From Oscillospiraceae bacterium (lineage in GTDB: Bacteria; Bacillota; Clostridia; Oscillospirales; Oscillospiraceae), in assembly GCA_017624715.1 (NCBI GenBank), contig JAGAMN010000063.1, positions 1-64,000 on the forward strand: a stretch of DNA of 64,000 nt, given 5' to 3'. Positions within the stretch are counted from its first letter, which is position 1, and each line of letters begins with the position of its first letter. The notes under the pieces were generated by a model that ran no database searches, was not told where the DNA came from, and saw only the letters and a list, made by a program, of their open reading frames with translations. The position numbers were made by a program, and so were the translations under genes. This document shows positions 15,530 through 23,786 of this stretch, piece by piece.

Positions 15530-16741
15530 ATGGTAATCGGTATCATTGGCGGCGGTGCTTCGGGCATGGCGGCGGCTTTGGCTGCTGCCGAGAATCCCAA
15601 TGTGGAGGTTTTGCTGCTGGAGCGCCAGGCTCGGGTGGGCAGGAAGCTCCAGGCTACCGGCAACGGCCGCTGCAATTTATCAAATCTTCATGCAGCCCCC
15701 GGCTGTTATCATGGCGATGATTTGTCCTTTGCAGACTATGCGCTGACGGTCTATCCGGCAGTCAAGACACTGGAATGGTTTGCTAAGCTGGGTCTTTATA
15801 CTGTAACGGAAGATAGCGGACGGGTCTACCCGTATTCCGATCAGGCAAATTCCGTGGTGGATGTGCTTCGGTTCGGTTTACAGAAGGACAATATTCGTCT
15901 TGTTACCGGTGCGGAAGTGACCCGCGTCAAGAAGACAGACAATGGCTTTTTCGTCACCTGTACCGAGGGCAGCTATGCATGTGACAAGCTGATTATTGCC
16001 TGCGGCGGATTGGCAGGCACAAAGCTGGGCGGCTCTATGTCCGGCTATAAGCTGCTGCGGAGCTTTGGACATAATTGTACCAAGCTGCGGCCTGCACTGG
16101 TGCAGCTGAAATCTGATTGGAGCGGCTGCGCGGCGCTGAAAGGTGTGCGTACCAATTGTCTGGTAAACATTTTTCACAACGGGGAGCTGTACAGCCACAG
16201 TACCGGCGAACTGCAATTTACCGACTACGGCCTGTCCGGTCCGGTGATCTTTGAGATTTCCCGGGATGTGTGTCAGGGAAGCGGTGAATGGGTCTGCAAG
16301 CTGGACTTCCTGCCGGATGTATCTGGTGATGTGCTGGCGGATATGCTAAGAAACCGCAAAGAAATGCCCATCACCACCGACGATCTGTTGACGGGTATTC
16401 TTCACAACCGATTGGGAAGGGTTTTGACAACGGCAGCCGGTGTTCGCATGCAGCAACCTTGCTCCGAGCTGACTGAGGATGCGCTTATGCAAGTCGTTGC
16501 TGTGGTACAAGGGTTGGAAGTGAATCTGACGGACACCATGGGCATGGACTGTGCCCAGGTCACCGCCGGCGGTATTTGTACAGATGAATTCGATCCCATG
16601 ACCATGGAAAGTCGCTTGGTGCCGGGGCTCTATGCCTGTGGTGAGGTGCTGGACATCGACGGAGATTGCGGTGGATATAATTTGCAATGGGCATGGAGCT
16701 CCGGCAGGCTTGCCGGACACAGTGCCGGAGGAAACACATGA
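15530..16741 (+). CDS. HI0933/YhiN-type FAD-dependent oxidoreductase
   Basis: 403 residues. The N-terminus IGIIGGGASGMAAALAAA is a Rossmann FAD-binding loop, followed by ERQARVGRKLQATGNGRCNLSN, the strong signature of the HI0933 (BaiN-like) family. The C-terminus has GLYACGEVLDIDGDCGGYNLQWAWSSG, the family FAD-closing motif. It is a soluble flavoprotein; relatives are poorly defined, and one is linked to bile-acid metabolism. Start ATG 15530 follows AGGTGATCTAC. The stop overlaps the next start by four bases (ATGA), so the pair is translationally coupled. Confidence 0.92.
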   Translation: MVIGIIGGGASGMAAALAAAENPNVEVLLLERQARVGRKLQATGNGRCNLSNLHAAPGCYHGDDLSFADYALTVYPAVKTLEWFAKLGLYTVTEDSGRVYPYSDQANSVVDVLRFGLQKDNIRLVTGAEVTRVKKTDNGFFVTCTEGSYACDKLIIACGGLAGTKLGGSMSGYKLLRSFGHNCTKLRPALVQLKSDWSGCAALKGVRTNCLVNIFHNGELYSHSTGELQFTDYGLSGPVIFEISRDVCQGSGEWVCKLDFLPDVSGDVLADMLRNRKEMPITTDDLLTGILHNRLGRVLTTAAGVRMQQPCSELTEDALMQVVAVVQGLEVNLTDTMGMDCAQVTAGGICTDEFDPMTMESRLVPGLYACGEVLDIDGDCGGYNLQWAWSSGRLAGHSAGGNT

Positions 16742-18327
16742 TCAGAATTCGCGATATTTCGCTGCCGCCAGAGCATGATGCCAATCAGCTTTTGTTTGAG
16801 GCAGCAAAACTGCTGAAGATATCCGGATCGAAGATCCGAAAGCTGGCCCTTGTCCGCCGGTCGGTGGATGCCAGGAAAAAGCCCGATGTGCATATTATTT
16901 ACACCATCGATGTAGTGGTGGAGGGCTCGGAGCAGAAAATACTCCGGCAATCCGGATGTAAGCGTGCCCAGATCGCCAAGCAGGAATACTATAAGCCTCC
17001 CAAGAATGCCGTTGCAGGTAAGCATCGGCCTGTGGTGGTTGGGTTCGGGCCGGCGGGTATGTTTGCGGCACTGATCCTGGCTCAGGCCGGCTTGAAGCCG
17101 GTCGTTCTGGAGCGGGGCGAAGATGCTGTTAGCCGCAACGAAAAGATCAACCGGTTCTTCGAAACGGGGGAGCTGGATGTAAGAAGCAATGTGCAGTTCG
17201 GTGAGGGTGGCGCCGGCACATTTTCCGACGGAAAGCTGAATACCGGTGTGAACAATGTGCGGATCGCTTGGGTGTTGGAACAGTTCGTGAAAGCCGGTGC
17301 CCGGGAAGATATTCTTTACGATGCCAAGCCTCATATCGGTACGGATGTACTGCTGACGGTGGTGCAGAATCTGCGCAAACAGATCATTGAGTTGGGCGGC
17401 GAGGTGCGTTTTTTAGCGCAGGTTACCGGCGTTGTACAAAATAATGGAAAACTTACCGGTCTTACCCTGAATGATGGAAGCGCGATTGACTGTGACCATG
17501 CGATCTTTGCCATCGGTCACAGTGCAAGAGATACTTTCGAGATGCTCCATGCCATGGAACTTCCCATGGAGGCAAAGCCTTTTGCCATGGGTGTTCGCAT
17601 CGAGCATAAGCAGTCCATGATCGACAAGGCACAGTATGGCAGCGATGCATTGCCCCTGCCGCCGGCGGACTACAAACTTGTCAAACATCTGGAAGACGGA
17701 ACGGTGTACACCTTCTGTATGTGCCCCGGTGGCTATGTGGTGGCTGCGGCATCGGAAGAAGGCGGCATCGTCACCAACGGCATGAGCCGGGCTGACCGGG
17801 ATGGTGAAAACGCCAATGCTGCGTTGCTGGTTACGGTGAATCCTGCGGAATTTCCGTACCCCGGTGTGCTGGGTGGTATGCAATGGCAGAGACAGATTGA
17901 ACAGGCTGCCTATGCGTTGACCGGCAGCTATCGGGCCCCTGCACAGAAAGTTGGCGATTTTTTAAACGGTGTTCCCAGTGCCGGATGCGGTGCGGTGAAA
18001 CCGACCTACCAACCCGGAGTTGTCTGGTGTGATCTACAACATGTGCTGCCGGAGAAGATCACCCGTTCCCTAAAAAAGGCGCTGCCCCAGTTAGAAGGCA
18101 ATTTGAAGGGCTTTGCAAGTGAGGATGCGGTGCTGACTGCTCCGGAAACCAGAAGTTCCTCGCCGGTGCGGATACTGCGTGATGAAAGCCGGCAATCGGC
18201 ACTTCGTGGCTTCTTCCCGGCAGGTGAGGGCGCAGGCTACGCCGGTGGCATTATGTCCGCCGCTGTGGACGGAATTCAGACTGCGGAAGCGGTGATCGCT
18301 GCAATGGAGCGTGAGAACAATGAATGA
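16738..18327 (+). CDS. COG2509-type FAD-dependent dehydrogenase
   Basis: 529 residues, beginning in the ATGA overlap with the previous flavoprotein. An N-terminal domain of about 95 residues (IRIRDISLPPEHDANQLL) precedes a Rossmann FAD loop, PVVVGFGPAGMFAALILAQAG, and then ERGEDAVSRNEKINRFFETGELD. GEGGAGTFSDGKLNTG follows, typical of COG2509 proteins. The end reads FPAGEGAGYAGGIMSAAVDG, the second FAD contact. The reaction is unknown. Coupled translation suggests a shared redox role with the HI0933 protein. Confidence 0.9.
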   Translation: MIRIRDISLPPEHDANQLLFEAAKLLKISGSKIRKLALVRRSVDARKKPDVHIIYTIDVVVEGSEQKILRQSGCKRAQIAKQEYYKPPKNAVAGKHRPVVVGFGPAGMFAALILAQAGLKPVVLERGEDAVSRNEKINRFFETGELDVRSNVQFGEGGAGTFSDGKLNTGVNNVRIAWVLEQFVKAGAREDILYDAKPHIGTDVLLTVVQNLRKQIIELGGEVRFLAQVTGVVQNNGKLTGLTLNDGSAIDCDHAIFAIGHSARDTFEMLHAMELPMEAKPFAMGVRIEHKQSMIDKAQYGSDALPLPPADYKLVKHLEDGTVYTFCMCPGGYVVAAASEEGGIVTNGMSRADRDGENANAALLVTVNPAEFPYPGVLGGMQWQRQIEQAAYALTGSYRAPAQKVGDFLNGVPSAGCGAVKPTYQPGVVWCDLQHVLPEKITRSLKKALPQLEGNLKGFASEDAVLTAPETRSSSPVRILRDESRQSALRGFFPAGEGAGYAGGIMSAAVDGIQTAEAVIAAMERENNE

Positions 18328-19300
18328 AAAAAAACAGGTATGTGCGAGTTTGCGTAAGGATTTCAACAAGGTTGGCTGGGCGCTGCTAATCTACTACGGC
18401 ATTATGAATGGAGCGATCATTCTGGCGTCCATCATTCTATCCGCATTGGCTGCAATTTGGATCGCCGCCAATCCTCACTTATCGCCCATGCAGGTCAACT
18501 GGATCTATGAGAAAATTGTGGAAGATACCGCCTGGGGCTATACGCTGGCGGTGATTGCCGGTGCCATTGGACTATTGGCTTGGAAGAAATCCTGGTTCTG
18601 CTTCCATGGAATTTGGAAGAAAGAAAGGCCCATGTCTGTGGGCAGCTTTTTTGGCATACTGGCGGTATTTATCAGCGGTCAGGCCCTCTATCAGCTGCTG
18701 ACTCCGCTGATCGATTGGCTCTTTACACAGATGGGTATTTCTTTGGCAGATTCCATCGCATCTGCCTCCGGTGCTACAGATTCCCTGAGTATGTTTATTT
18801 ACGTGTGCCTGCTGGCGCCCATTTGGGAGGAGATATTGTTCCGCGGCTATGTGATGCGTACCTTAGAGCCATACGGAAAGAAATTTGCTATTCTTGCATC
18901 GGCATTTTTGTTCGGTGTATATCATGGCAATCCGGTTCAGAGTCCCTATGCCTTTGCCGTAGGACTTGTACTGGGCTATGTTGCCATGGAGCATAACATG
19001 GTTTGGGCCATGGTACTGCACATGATCAACAATCTGCTGTTGGGTGACACCTTGGGCCGCCTTATACAGGGTCTGCCTGCAGTTGCCCAGGAAGTGATCT
19101 TTATGGTGGCCATTTGGGGCTGTGCTTTGGCAGCGGTGATTCTGCTGATTTGCAAGCGCAAGGAAGTGGCTTCGTATTTCCGCCGGGGAAAGATGCATCC
19201 CCTGTGTCTGAAGAGTTTCTTTACAAGTCCGGGAATTCTGACTCTCACCGGTGTGATTTTTGGGTTCATGACCTTGGGACTGCTGCTGACAATGTTATAA
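18320..19300 (+). CDS. CPBP-family intramembrane metalloprotease
   Basis: 326 residues with about seven hydrophobic segments. The CPBP/Abi motifs are complete: APIWEEILFRGYV (E170-E171 and R175), FLFGVYHGN (His) and AMVLHMINNLL (His/Asn). It is likely a membrane protease related to Rce1. ATG 18320 overlaps the end of the dehydrogenase gene by 8 bases; the ribosome-binding site GGAG is inside that gene. A strong terminator follows. Confidence 0.92.
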   Translation: MNEKKQVCASLRKDFNKVGWALLIYYGIMNGAIILASIILSALAAIWIAANPHLSPMQVNWIYEKIVEDTAWGYTLAVIAGAIGLLAWKKSWFCFHGIWKKERPMSVGSFFGILAVFISGQALYQLLTPLIDWLFTQMGISLADSIASASGATDSLSMFIYVCLLAPIWEEILFRGYVMRTLEPYGKKFAILASAFLFGVYHGNPVQSPYAFAVGLVLGYVAMEHNMVWAMVLHMINNLLLGDTLGRLIQGLPAVAQEVIFMVAIWGCALAAVILLICKRKEVASYFRRGKMHPLCLKSFFTSPGILTLTGVIFGFMTLGLLLTML

Positions 19301-19301
19301 T

Positions 19302-19331
19302 AAATGACCGAGCCGTTTGGCTCGGTCATTT
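19302..19331. terminator. Shared terminator of the CPBP and DUF1294 genes
   Basis: AAATGACCGAGCC pairs perfectly with GGCTCGGTCATTT around GTTT; the DUF1294 stop is inside it. Confidence 0.85.
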
Positions 19332-19596
19332 ATAGTATACGGAAAAGGATGACAGCCAGAATGATTTGGACTGCCAGAATTGCCGGAATGCCGGCGGTAA
19401 AGCGGATGTGTTTTGTTTTGTGCCGGAATGTATACATTCCCAGGAGAATTCCCAAACTTCCGCCTGCTGCTGCGACGGTAAATAGGGTTGACTCAGAAAT
19501 GCGCCATTTGTTTTTTCTTGCTTTTTGCTTGTCCACAAGCATAAGTACAAAGGCTGCCGCATTGATTAGAATCAGGAACAGATACGCAATTGTCAT
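19330..19596 (-). CDS. DUF1294 small membrane protein
   Basis: 88 residues, three hydrophobic helices, with the family pattern LVDKQKARKNKWRISESTLF and GGSLGILLGMYTFRHKTKH. Many DUF1294 proteins carry a cold-shock domain in front; this one has only the membrane part, as is common in Firmicutes. Function unknown. Start ATG 19596 behind AAAGGA. Only 27 bp separate it from the divergent lipoprotein gene. Confidence 0.88.
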   Translation of the reverse strand: MTIAYLFLILINAAAFVLMLVDKQKARKNKWRISESTLFTVAAAGGSLGILLGMYTFRHKTKHIRFTAGIPAILAVQIILAVILFRIL

Positions 19597-19623
19597 TTTG
19601 GAATCCTTTCAGGAGGGGATAGT

Positions 19624-20121
19624 GTGAAAAAACTGGGAATGATGATCCTTGCATTGGCGCTCTTGCTGTCCGGCTGCCTTGCAGCACCTGTGTACGAAAC
19701 CTTGGATGGGCTGGATGTCAACGGGAATGTACCGGCAATGAAGAAGATGGTGTTTGATCTTCCGGAGGATGCATCGGTACAGACGGTTCAGGGAACTGCC
19801 GGCAGGATTTATTTCTGCGATGGATATGAGATCATGGTGGAAACCTTCAGTGCCGGTGATCTGGACAAAACTTTGCGTAACTTGACAGGCTTTTCCCGGG
19901 ACGCACTGACGCTGGTGCAGACTAAGGTAGATGGAATCGATCGGTACAGCTGTGTCTGGACATCCATTGGAGAAAACGGAGAGCAAGTGGGAAGGACGAC
20001 CATTCTGGATGACGGCGGCTATCATTACTGCTTGACCGTTACCGCGCCTGCGGAGGATTCTCTGAAGCTACAGCCGGTATTCGGTGCGCTGTTTGAATCT
20101 TTTACATTAGAATCTGCTTAA
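19624..20121 (+). CDS. Uncharacterised lipoprotein
   Basis: 165 residues from GTG 19624, behind AGGAGGGG. The signal has a lipobox LSGC with Cys18, so the protein is anchored to the outer face of the membrane. The mature part is acidic and beta-rich, with no motif I recognise. It ends by overlapping the convergent WYL regulator gene by four bases, leaving no terminator. Confidence 0.82.
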   Translation: MKKLGMMILALALLLSGCLAAPVYETLDGLDVNGNVPAMKKMVFDLPEDASVQTVQGTAGRIYFCDGYEIMVETFSAGDLDKTLRNLTGFSRDALTLVQTKVDGIDRYSCVWTSIGENGEQVGRTTILDDGGYHYCLTVTAPAEDSLKLQPVFGALFESFTLESA

Positions 20122-21089
20122 TCCATAGCATCCAGGCACATCTGCCTGCAGCGGTCCACAACGGACTGGGGATAGACGATTCGGGCCTTTTTGCCGAAGC
20201 CAATGACCCAGCTTAAGAACATGGGGGAAACGGTGACAGGCACGGTAAAGGTAAAGTGTTCCTCGCCGTCAGGGATCAGCATGGTGTCCTTGCCGAAACG
20301 ATCGATAACCACATTAATGAGATCCCGATGGAAGCGCATTTTTACCTTGACCGCATCACCGGAAAACATTTGGAACAGGCTGTTGGCGTGTTCGATCAGT
20401 GCTTTGCCGGTCAGTTCAGGGCAGGGGGTACGGGCTTCATCGGTAACCTGGATGTCGCTCATTCTGTCCACTCGGTAGGATGTGATGCCATACCGGGGTG
20501 AATGACCCAACAAATAGCAGTTTTCGTTGTCCTGGCAAAGACCGTAGGGGCTGACTTGGTAGTCTTTTTCTCGGTATTTTCGCTGGCCGTCCATATCCCA
20601 GTCGAAATACCGGAAACGAATTTGCCGGTTTTGGGAGATGGCTTCCTGAATGGTATCGACGCTGTAATAAATGGTCTCGTTCATGCTCTTGACTCGACCG
20701 GATACCACCACATTACGCTTCATCAGATTGGCATCGTGCTCGTTACACTGGTTGCAGAGTTTTTCGATGAGCTCCCGGGATTTCTTTTCCGTCAGGTAAC
20801 GGCTTGACTGCACCGCATCGATGAGCAGCTTCAACTCCGGAAGCTCAAAATTCCGGGAAGCAATGTAGTAACCGCCGTTTTTTCCGGGTTTTGTAACGAT
20901 GTCGATGCCGTAATCCATCAAAGCGGCAATATCCGAGTAAACGGTTTTTCGATCACAGCGAATATTGTGCTGACGGTCCAGCATATCGATCAGCTCCGAA
21001 GCTCTCACGGGTTTATCCTCGTGGGAGTTTTTTTGCAGATAATCCAGTATGTAAAAGATTTTCAGCTTCTGATTGTCGGATTTTGGCAT
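20118..21089 (-). CDS. WYL-domain transcriptional regulator (YafY type)
   Basis: 323 residues. The N-terminal winged helix (residues about 8-60: KIFYILDYLQKNS and NIRCDRKTVYSDIAALMDYGIDI) is the HTH_11/DeoR-like part. The WYL domain starts near residue 150 (IQEAISQNRQIRFRYFDWDMDG), and the WCX extension ends the protein (SPMFLSWVIGFGKKARIVYP). WYL domains sense small ligands or nucleic acid. The target genes are unknown. Start ATG 21089 follows AAGGGGTG. Confidence 0.92.
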   Translation of the reverse strand: MPKSDNQKLKIFYILDYLQKNSHEDKPVRASELIDMLDRQHNIRCDRKTVYSDIAALMDYGIDIVTKPGKNGGYYIASRNFELPELKLLIDAVQSSRYLTEKKSRELIEKLCNQCNEHDANLMKRNVVVSGRVKSMNETIYYSVDTIQEAISQNRQIRFRYFDWDMDGQRKYREKDYQVSPYGLCQDNENCYLLGHSPRYGITSYRVDRMSDIQVTDEARTPCPELTGKALIEHANSLFQMFSGDAVKVKMRFHRDLINVVIDRFGKDTMLIPDGEEHFTFTVPVTVSPMFLSWVIGFGKKARIVYPQSVVDRCRQMCLDAMD

Positions 21090-21112
21090 ATCAGCACCCC
21101 TTTTCTTTACTT

Positions 21113-21141
21113 AGTATATCACAGCGGACAGAACCTTGCAA
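21113..21141 (-). promoter_or_regulatory. Promoter of the WYL gene
   Basis: On the minus strand TTGCAA (21136-21141), 17 bp, TATACT (21113-21118). Confidence 0.75.
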
Positions 21142-21156
21142 CCAATGGATTTGTGT

Positions 21157-21185
21157 TTGCTTTTTGACGGAAAATGTGGTATCCT
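21157..21185 (+). promoter_or_regulatory. Weak promoter of nfo
   Basis: TTGCTT, 17 bp, TATCCT, 22 bp before ATG 21208. It is divergent from and 15 bp apart from the WYL promoter. Confidence 0.55.
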
Positions 21186-21207
21186 AACGGCAAAGGAGGC
21201 GAGGATC

Positions 21208-22032
21208 ATGCATGCAATCGGATGTCATTTGTCGGCAAGTGCCGGCTATATGGGGATGATCCGCACCGCCCAAAGCATCGGCGCCAATACATTCGCGTTT
21301 TTTACCCGGAATCCTCGGGGATCCAAGGCAAAAGCTGAGGATCCTGCAGATGCGGCTGCAGCGGTGCAGGCATTGAAGCAGCTGCAATTTGCGAAGCTGG
21401 TTGCCCATGGCAGCTATACCATGAATCTTTGTACCGCTGATCCGGAAGCTCGGGAATTTGCGGCGGAGATTTTAGAGGACGATCTTCGCAGAATGGCGGC
21501 TATTCCGGGAAATTACTATAATTTTCATCCCGGTTCTCACGTAGGACAGGGGACAGCTGTTGGCATTGAACAGATTGCCGGAGCAATAAAAAAAGCGTTA
21601 GCGCCCGGCTATCCTGTAACGGTACTGCTGGAGACGATGGCTGGAAAAGGCAGCGAAGTTGGCGGCAGATTTGAAGAGCTTCTGGATATCATTCAAGCCG
21701 TAGGAAGTGACAATGTGGGTGTTTGTTTGGACACCTGCCATGTGTGGGATGCCGGATATGATATTGTCAACGATTTGGACGGTGTGCTTAAGGAATTTGA
21801 TCGGATCGTCGGCCTGGATAGACTGAAAGCGCTGCACATAAATGATTCTAAAAACCCCAGTGCCAGTCACAAGGATCGCCATGCCTGTATTGGCGAGGGT
21901 GCCCTGGGCGTGGAAACCTTCCGGAACATTCTGCAGCATGAGGCCCTTGCGGGGCTGCCCATGATTCTGGAAACACCCAACGAACTGCCGGGTTATCAGC
22001 GAGAGATCGCGCTTCTTCGCAGCCTGGCATAA
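21208..22032 (+). CDS. nfo: Endonuclease IV (AP endonuclease)
   Basis: 274 residues, the usual length of about 280. GCHLSASAGYMGMI starts the TIM barrel; metal residues sit in FHPGSH, LLETMAGKGSE, VCLDTCHVWDAGYD, HINDSK and DRHACIGEG, all typical of Nfo with three zinc ions. It cuts at abasic sites in base-excision repair. ATG 21208 follows AAAGGAGGCGAG; the longer upstream frame lacks this. Confidence 0.95.
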   Translation: MHAIGCHLSASAGYMGMIRTAQSIGANTFAFFTRNPRGSKAKAEDPADAAAAVQALKQLQFAKLVAHGSYTMNLCTADPEAREFAAEILEDDLRRMAAIPGNYYNFHPGSHVGQGTAVGIEQIAGAIKKALAPGYPVTVLLETMAGKGSEVGGRFEELLDIIQAVGSDNVGVCLDTCHVWDAGYDIVNDLDGVLKEFDRIVGLDRLKALHINDSKNPSASHKDRHACIGEGALGVETFRNILQHEALAGLPMILETPNELPGYQREIALLRSLA

Positions 22033-22064
22033 TCCAAAACAGAAATTACAAAGGAGGTGACCGT

Positions 22065-23786
22065 GTGGATAGTTGGTTTGCATCAATCGCGCAGATGGAT
22101 CGAACATTTGTCTATGTTTTCCAGGGTATTTTGCGCTATTTTGTACCGGCTTTGGCGGCATTCATTTTACTCCGCACGGTTCGTCCGTTGCTGACGTTCC
22201 GCAGGGAACCGGAGATTTGGGCATGGCTTTGTCTGACGAACGGTAAGATGCTGCCTTTGACCCATTGGGAAAATATGGTAGGTCGCAGCAAACGCAGTGA
22301 TGTGGTCATTGATGTACCCACCATTTCCCGCACCCATGCGGTGTTGACCCGATATGACGACGGCAGTTGGACCATTGCCGATGCCGGCTCGAAAAGCGGT
22401 GTGTTCGTCAATGGTGAGAAGATCGATATTTGCGCGCTGGAGCCGGAGGATATTATTACCATCGGTGGCATACCCATGAAGCTGAAGCCCCGTTCCCGGG
22501 AGCAGGAGATCACTTTATCCCAACTTCGCACCAAAGCTGCAAATCCCGTTGTCAGCGTTATGAACACGTTGCTGCTGACAGCGTTACAAATGCTCATCTG
22601 TTTTTCTTATCTCATGACCGCAAAGGTGGAGGTAGCAGGCAGCATTTTTGCGGGCTTTGCAGGAATTGTTGTCTGCCAATGGCTGCTTTTGGGGTTTTAT
22701 CTGTTTATCCGCAAGCCCAGTTTTGAACTGGAAACCATCGTGTTTTTTCTTTGTACTTTGGGCATGGCGGCGATCTCGGCAGTGAAACCGGGGGAGACGG
22801 TAAAACAGCTGATCGCCATGGTCATGGGTTTGGGCCTGTTTTTGTCCTTGGGCTGGATCCTTCGGGATCTGGAGCGGGTAAAAAAGCTGCGGTATTACGC
22901 GGCTGCGGCAGGTATTTTGCTGCTGATTATCACCTTGGTTTTCGGAAAGGAATACCATGGTGCGAAAAACTGGCTGATCATCGGCTCGCTGTCCATTCAG
23001 CCCTCGGAGCTGAGCAAGGTCTGCTTCGTTTTTATCGGTGCGGCGACCATGGATCAAATCGTCAACAAGAAGAATTTGATCCTGTTTATTGGTTATACTT
23101 TGGCCATCTGTGCCTGCCTTGCGGTGATGAATGACTTCGGCACGGCGCTGATCTTCTTTGTGGCCTTTTTGCTCATTGCCTATTTGCGTTCCGGCAGCGT
23201 GGGTACAATCGCATTGGCCTGCACCTCACTGGGCTTTGCCGGTGTGATCGCACTGAAGATCGCACCCCATGCTCTGCGCCGCTTTACAAGCTGGCGGCAT
23301 ATTTGGGAAGATCCACTTAACACAGGCTATCAGCAGACCCGTTCGCTGATGTGCATCGCATCCGGTGGATTGCTGGGCCTGGGCGCCGGAAACGGCTTTA
23401 TGAAAAATGTTTTTGCCGGCGATTCCGATGTGGTGTTTGCCACACTTTCGGAAGAATGGGGATTGCTCATTTGTCTGATGATGGTGGCCTGCATTATTGT
23501 CTTTGGCCTGTTTTCCGTACGTACGGCGGCCATGGGACGCAGTAGCTTTTACACCATCGGTTCCTGCACTGCAGCAGGAATTTTGTTGGTGCAGACCATG
23601 TTTAATGTTTTGGGAACGCTGGATGTTCTGCCTCTGACCGGTGTGACACTGCCTTTTGTGTCCAACGGCGGTTCGAGCATGATTTGCGCCTGGGGACTGA
23701 TGGCCTTTGTCAAGGCGGCAGATACCCGGCAGGATGCCAGCTTTGCCGTAAGGCAGTCCCAAGAGGGGAGGCCCGAGGATGAATAA
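22065..23786 (+). CDS. FHA domain fused to a RodA/FtsW (SEDS) glycosyltransferase
   Basis: 573 residues from GTG 22065, with a perfect AAGGAGGTGA in front. One helix (about 20-38) precedes an FHA domain (about 60-140) with the phospho-threonine residues G73-R74-S75, S88-R89-T90-H91 and N116-G117. Ten hydrophobic segments of the SEDS fold follow, with GKEYHGAKNWLIIG, IQPSELSK and PLTGVTLPFVSNGGSSM. SEDS proteins polymerise glycan strands from lipid II with a partner class B PBP, encoded by the next gene, which overlaps by 8 bases. FHA would tie activity to Ser/Thr kinase signalling; no kinase gene is nearby. Confidence 0.93.
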   Translation: MDSWFASIAQMDRTFVYVFQGILRYFVPALAAFILLRTVRPLLTFRREPEIWAWLCLTNGKMLPLTHWENMVGRSKRSDVVIDVPTISRTHAVLTRYDDGSWTIADAGSKSGVFVNGEKIDICALEPEDIITIGGIPMKLKPRSREQEITLSQLRTKAANPVVSVMNTLLLTALQMLICFSYLMTAKVEVAGSIFAGFAGIVVCQWLLLGFYLFIRKPSFELETIVFFLCTLGMAAISAVKPGETVKQLIAMVMGLGLFLSLGWILRDLERVKKLRYYAAAAGILLLIITLVFGKEYHGAKNWLIIGSLSIQPSELSKVCFVFIGAATMDQIVNKKNLILFIGYTLAICACLAVMNDFGTALIFFVAFLLIAYLRSGSVGTIALACTSLGFAGVIALKIAPHALRRFTSWRHIWEDPLNTGYQQTRSLMCIASGGLLGLGAGNGFMKNVFAGDSDVVFATLSEEWGLLICLMMVACIIVFGLFSVRTAAMGRSSFYTIGSCTAAGILLVQTMFNVLGTLDVLPLTGVTLPFVSNGGSSMICAWGLMAFVKAADTRQDASFAVRQSQEGRPEDE

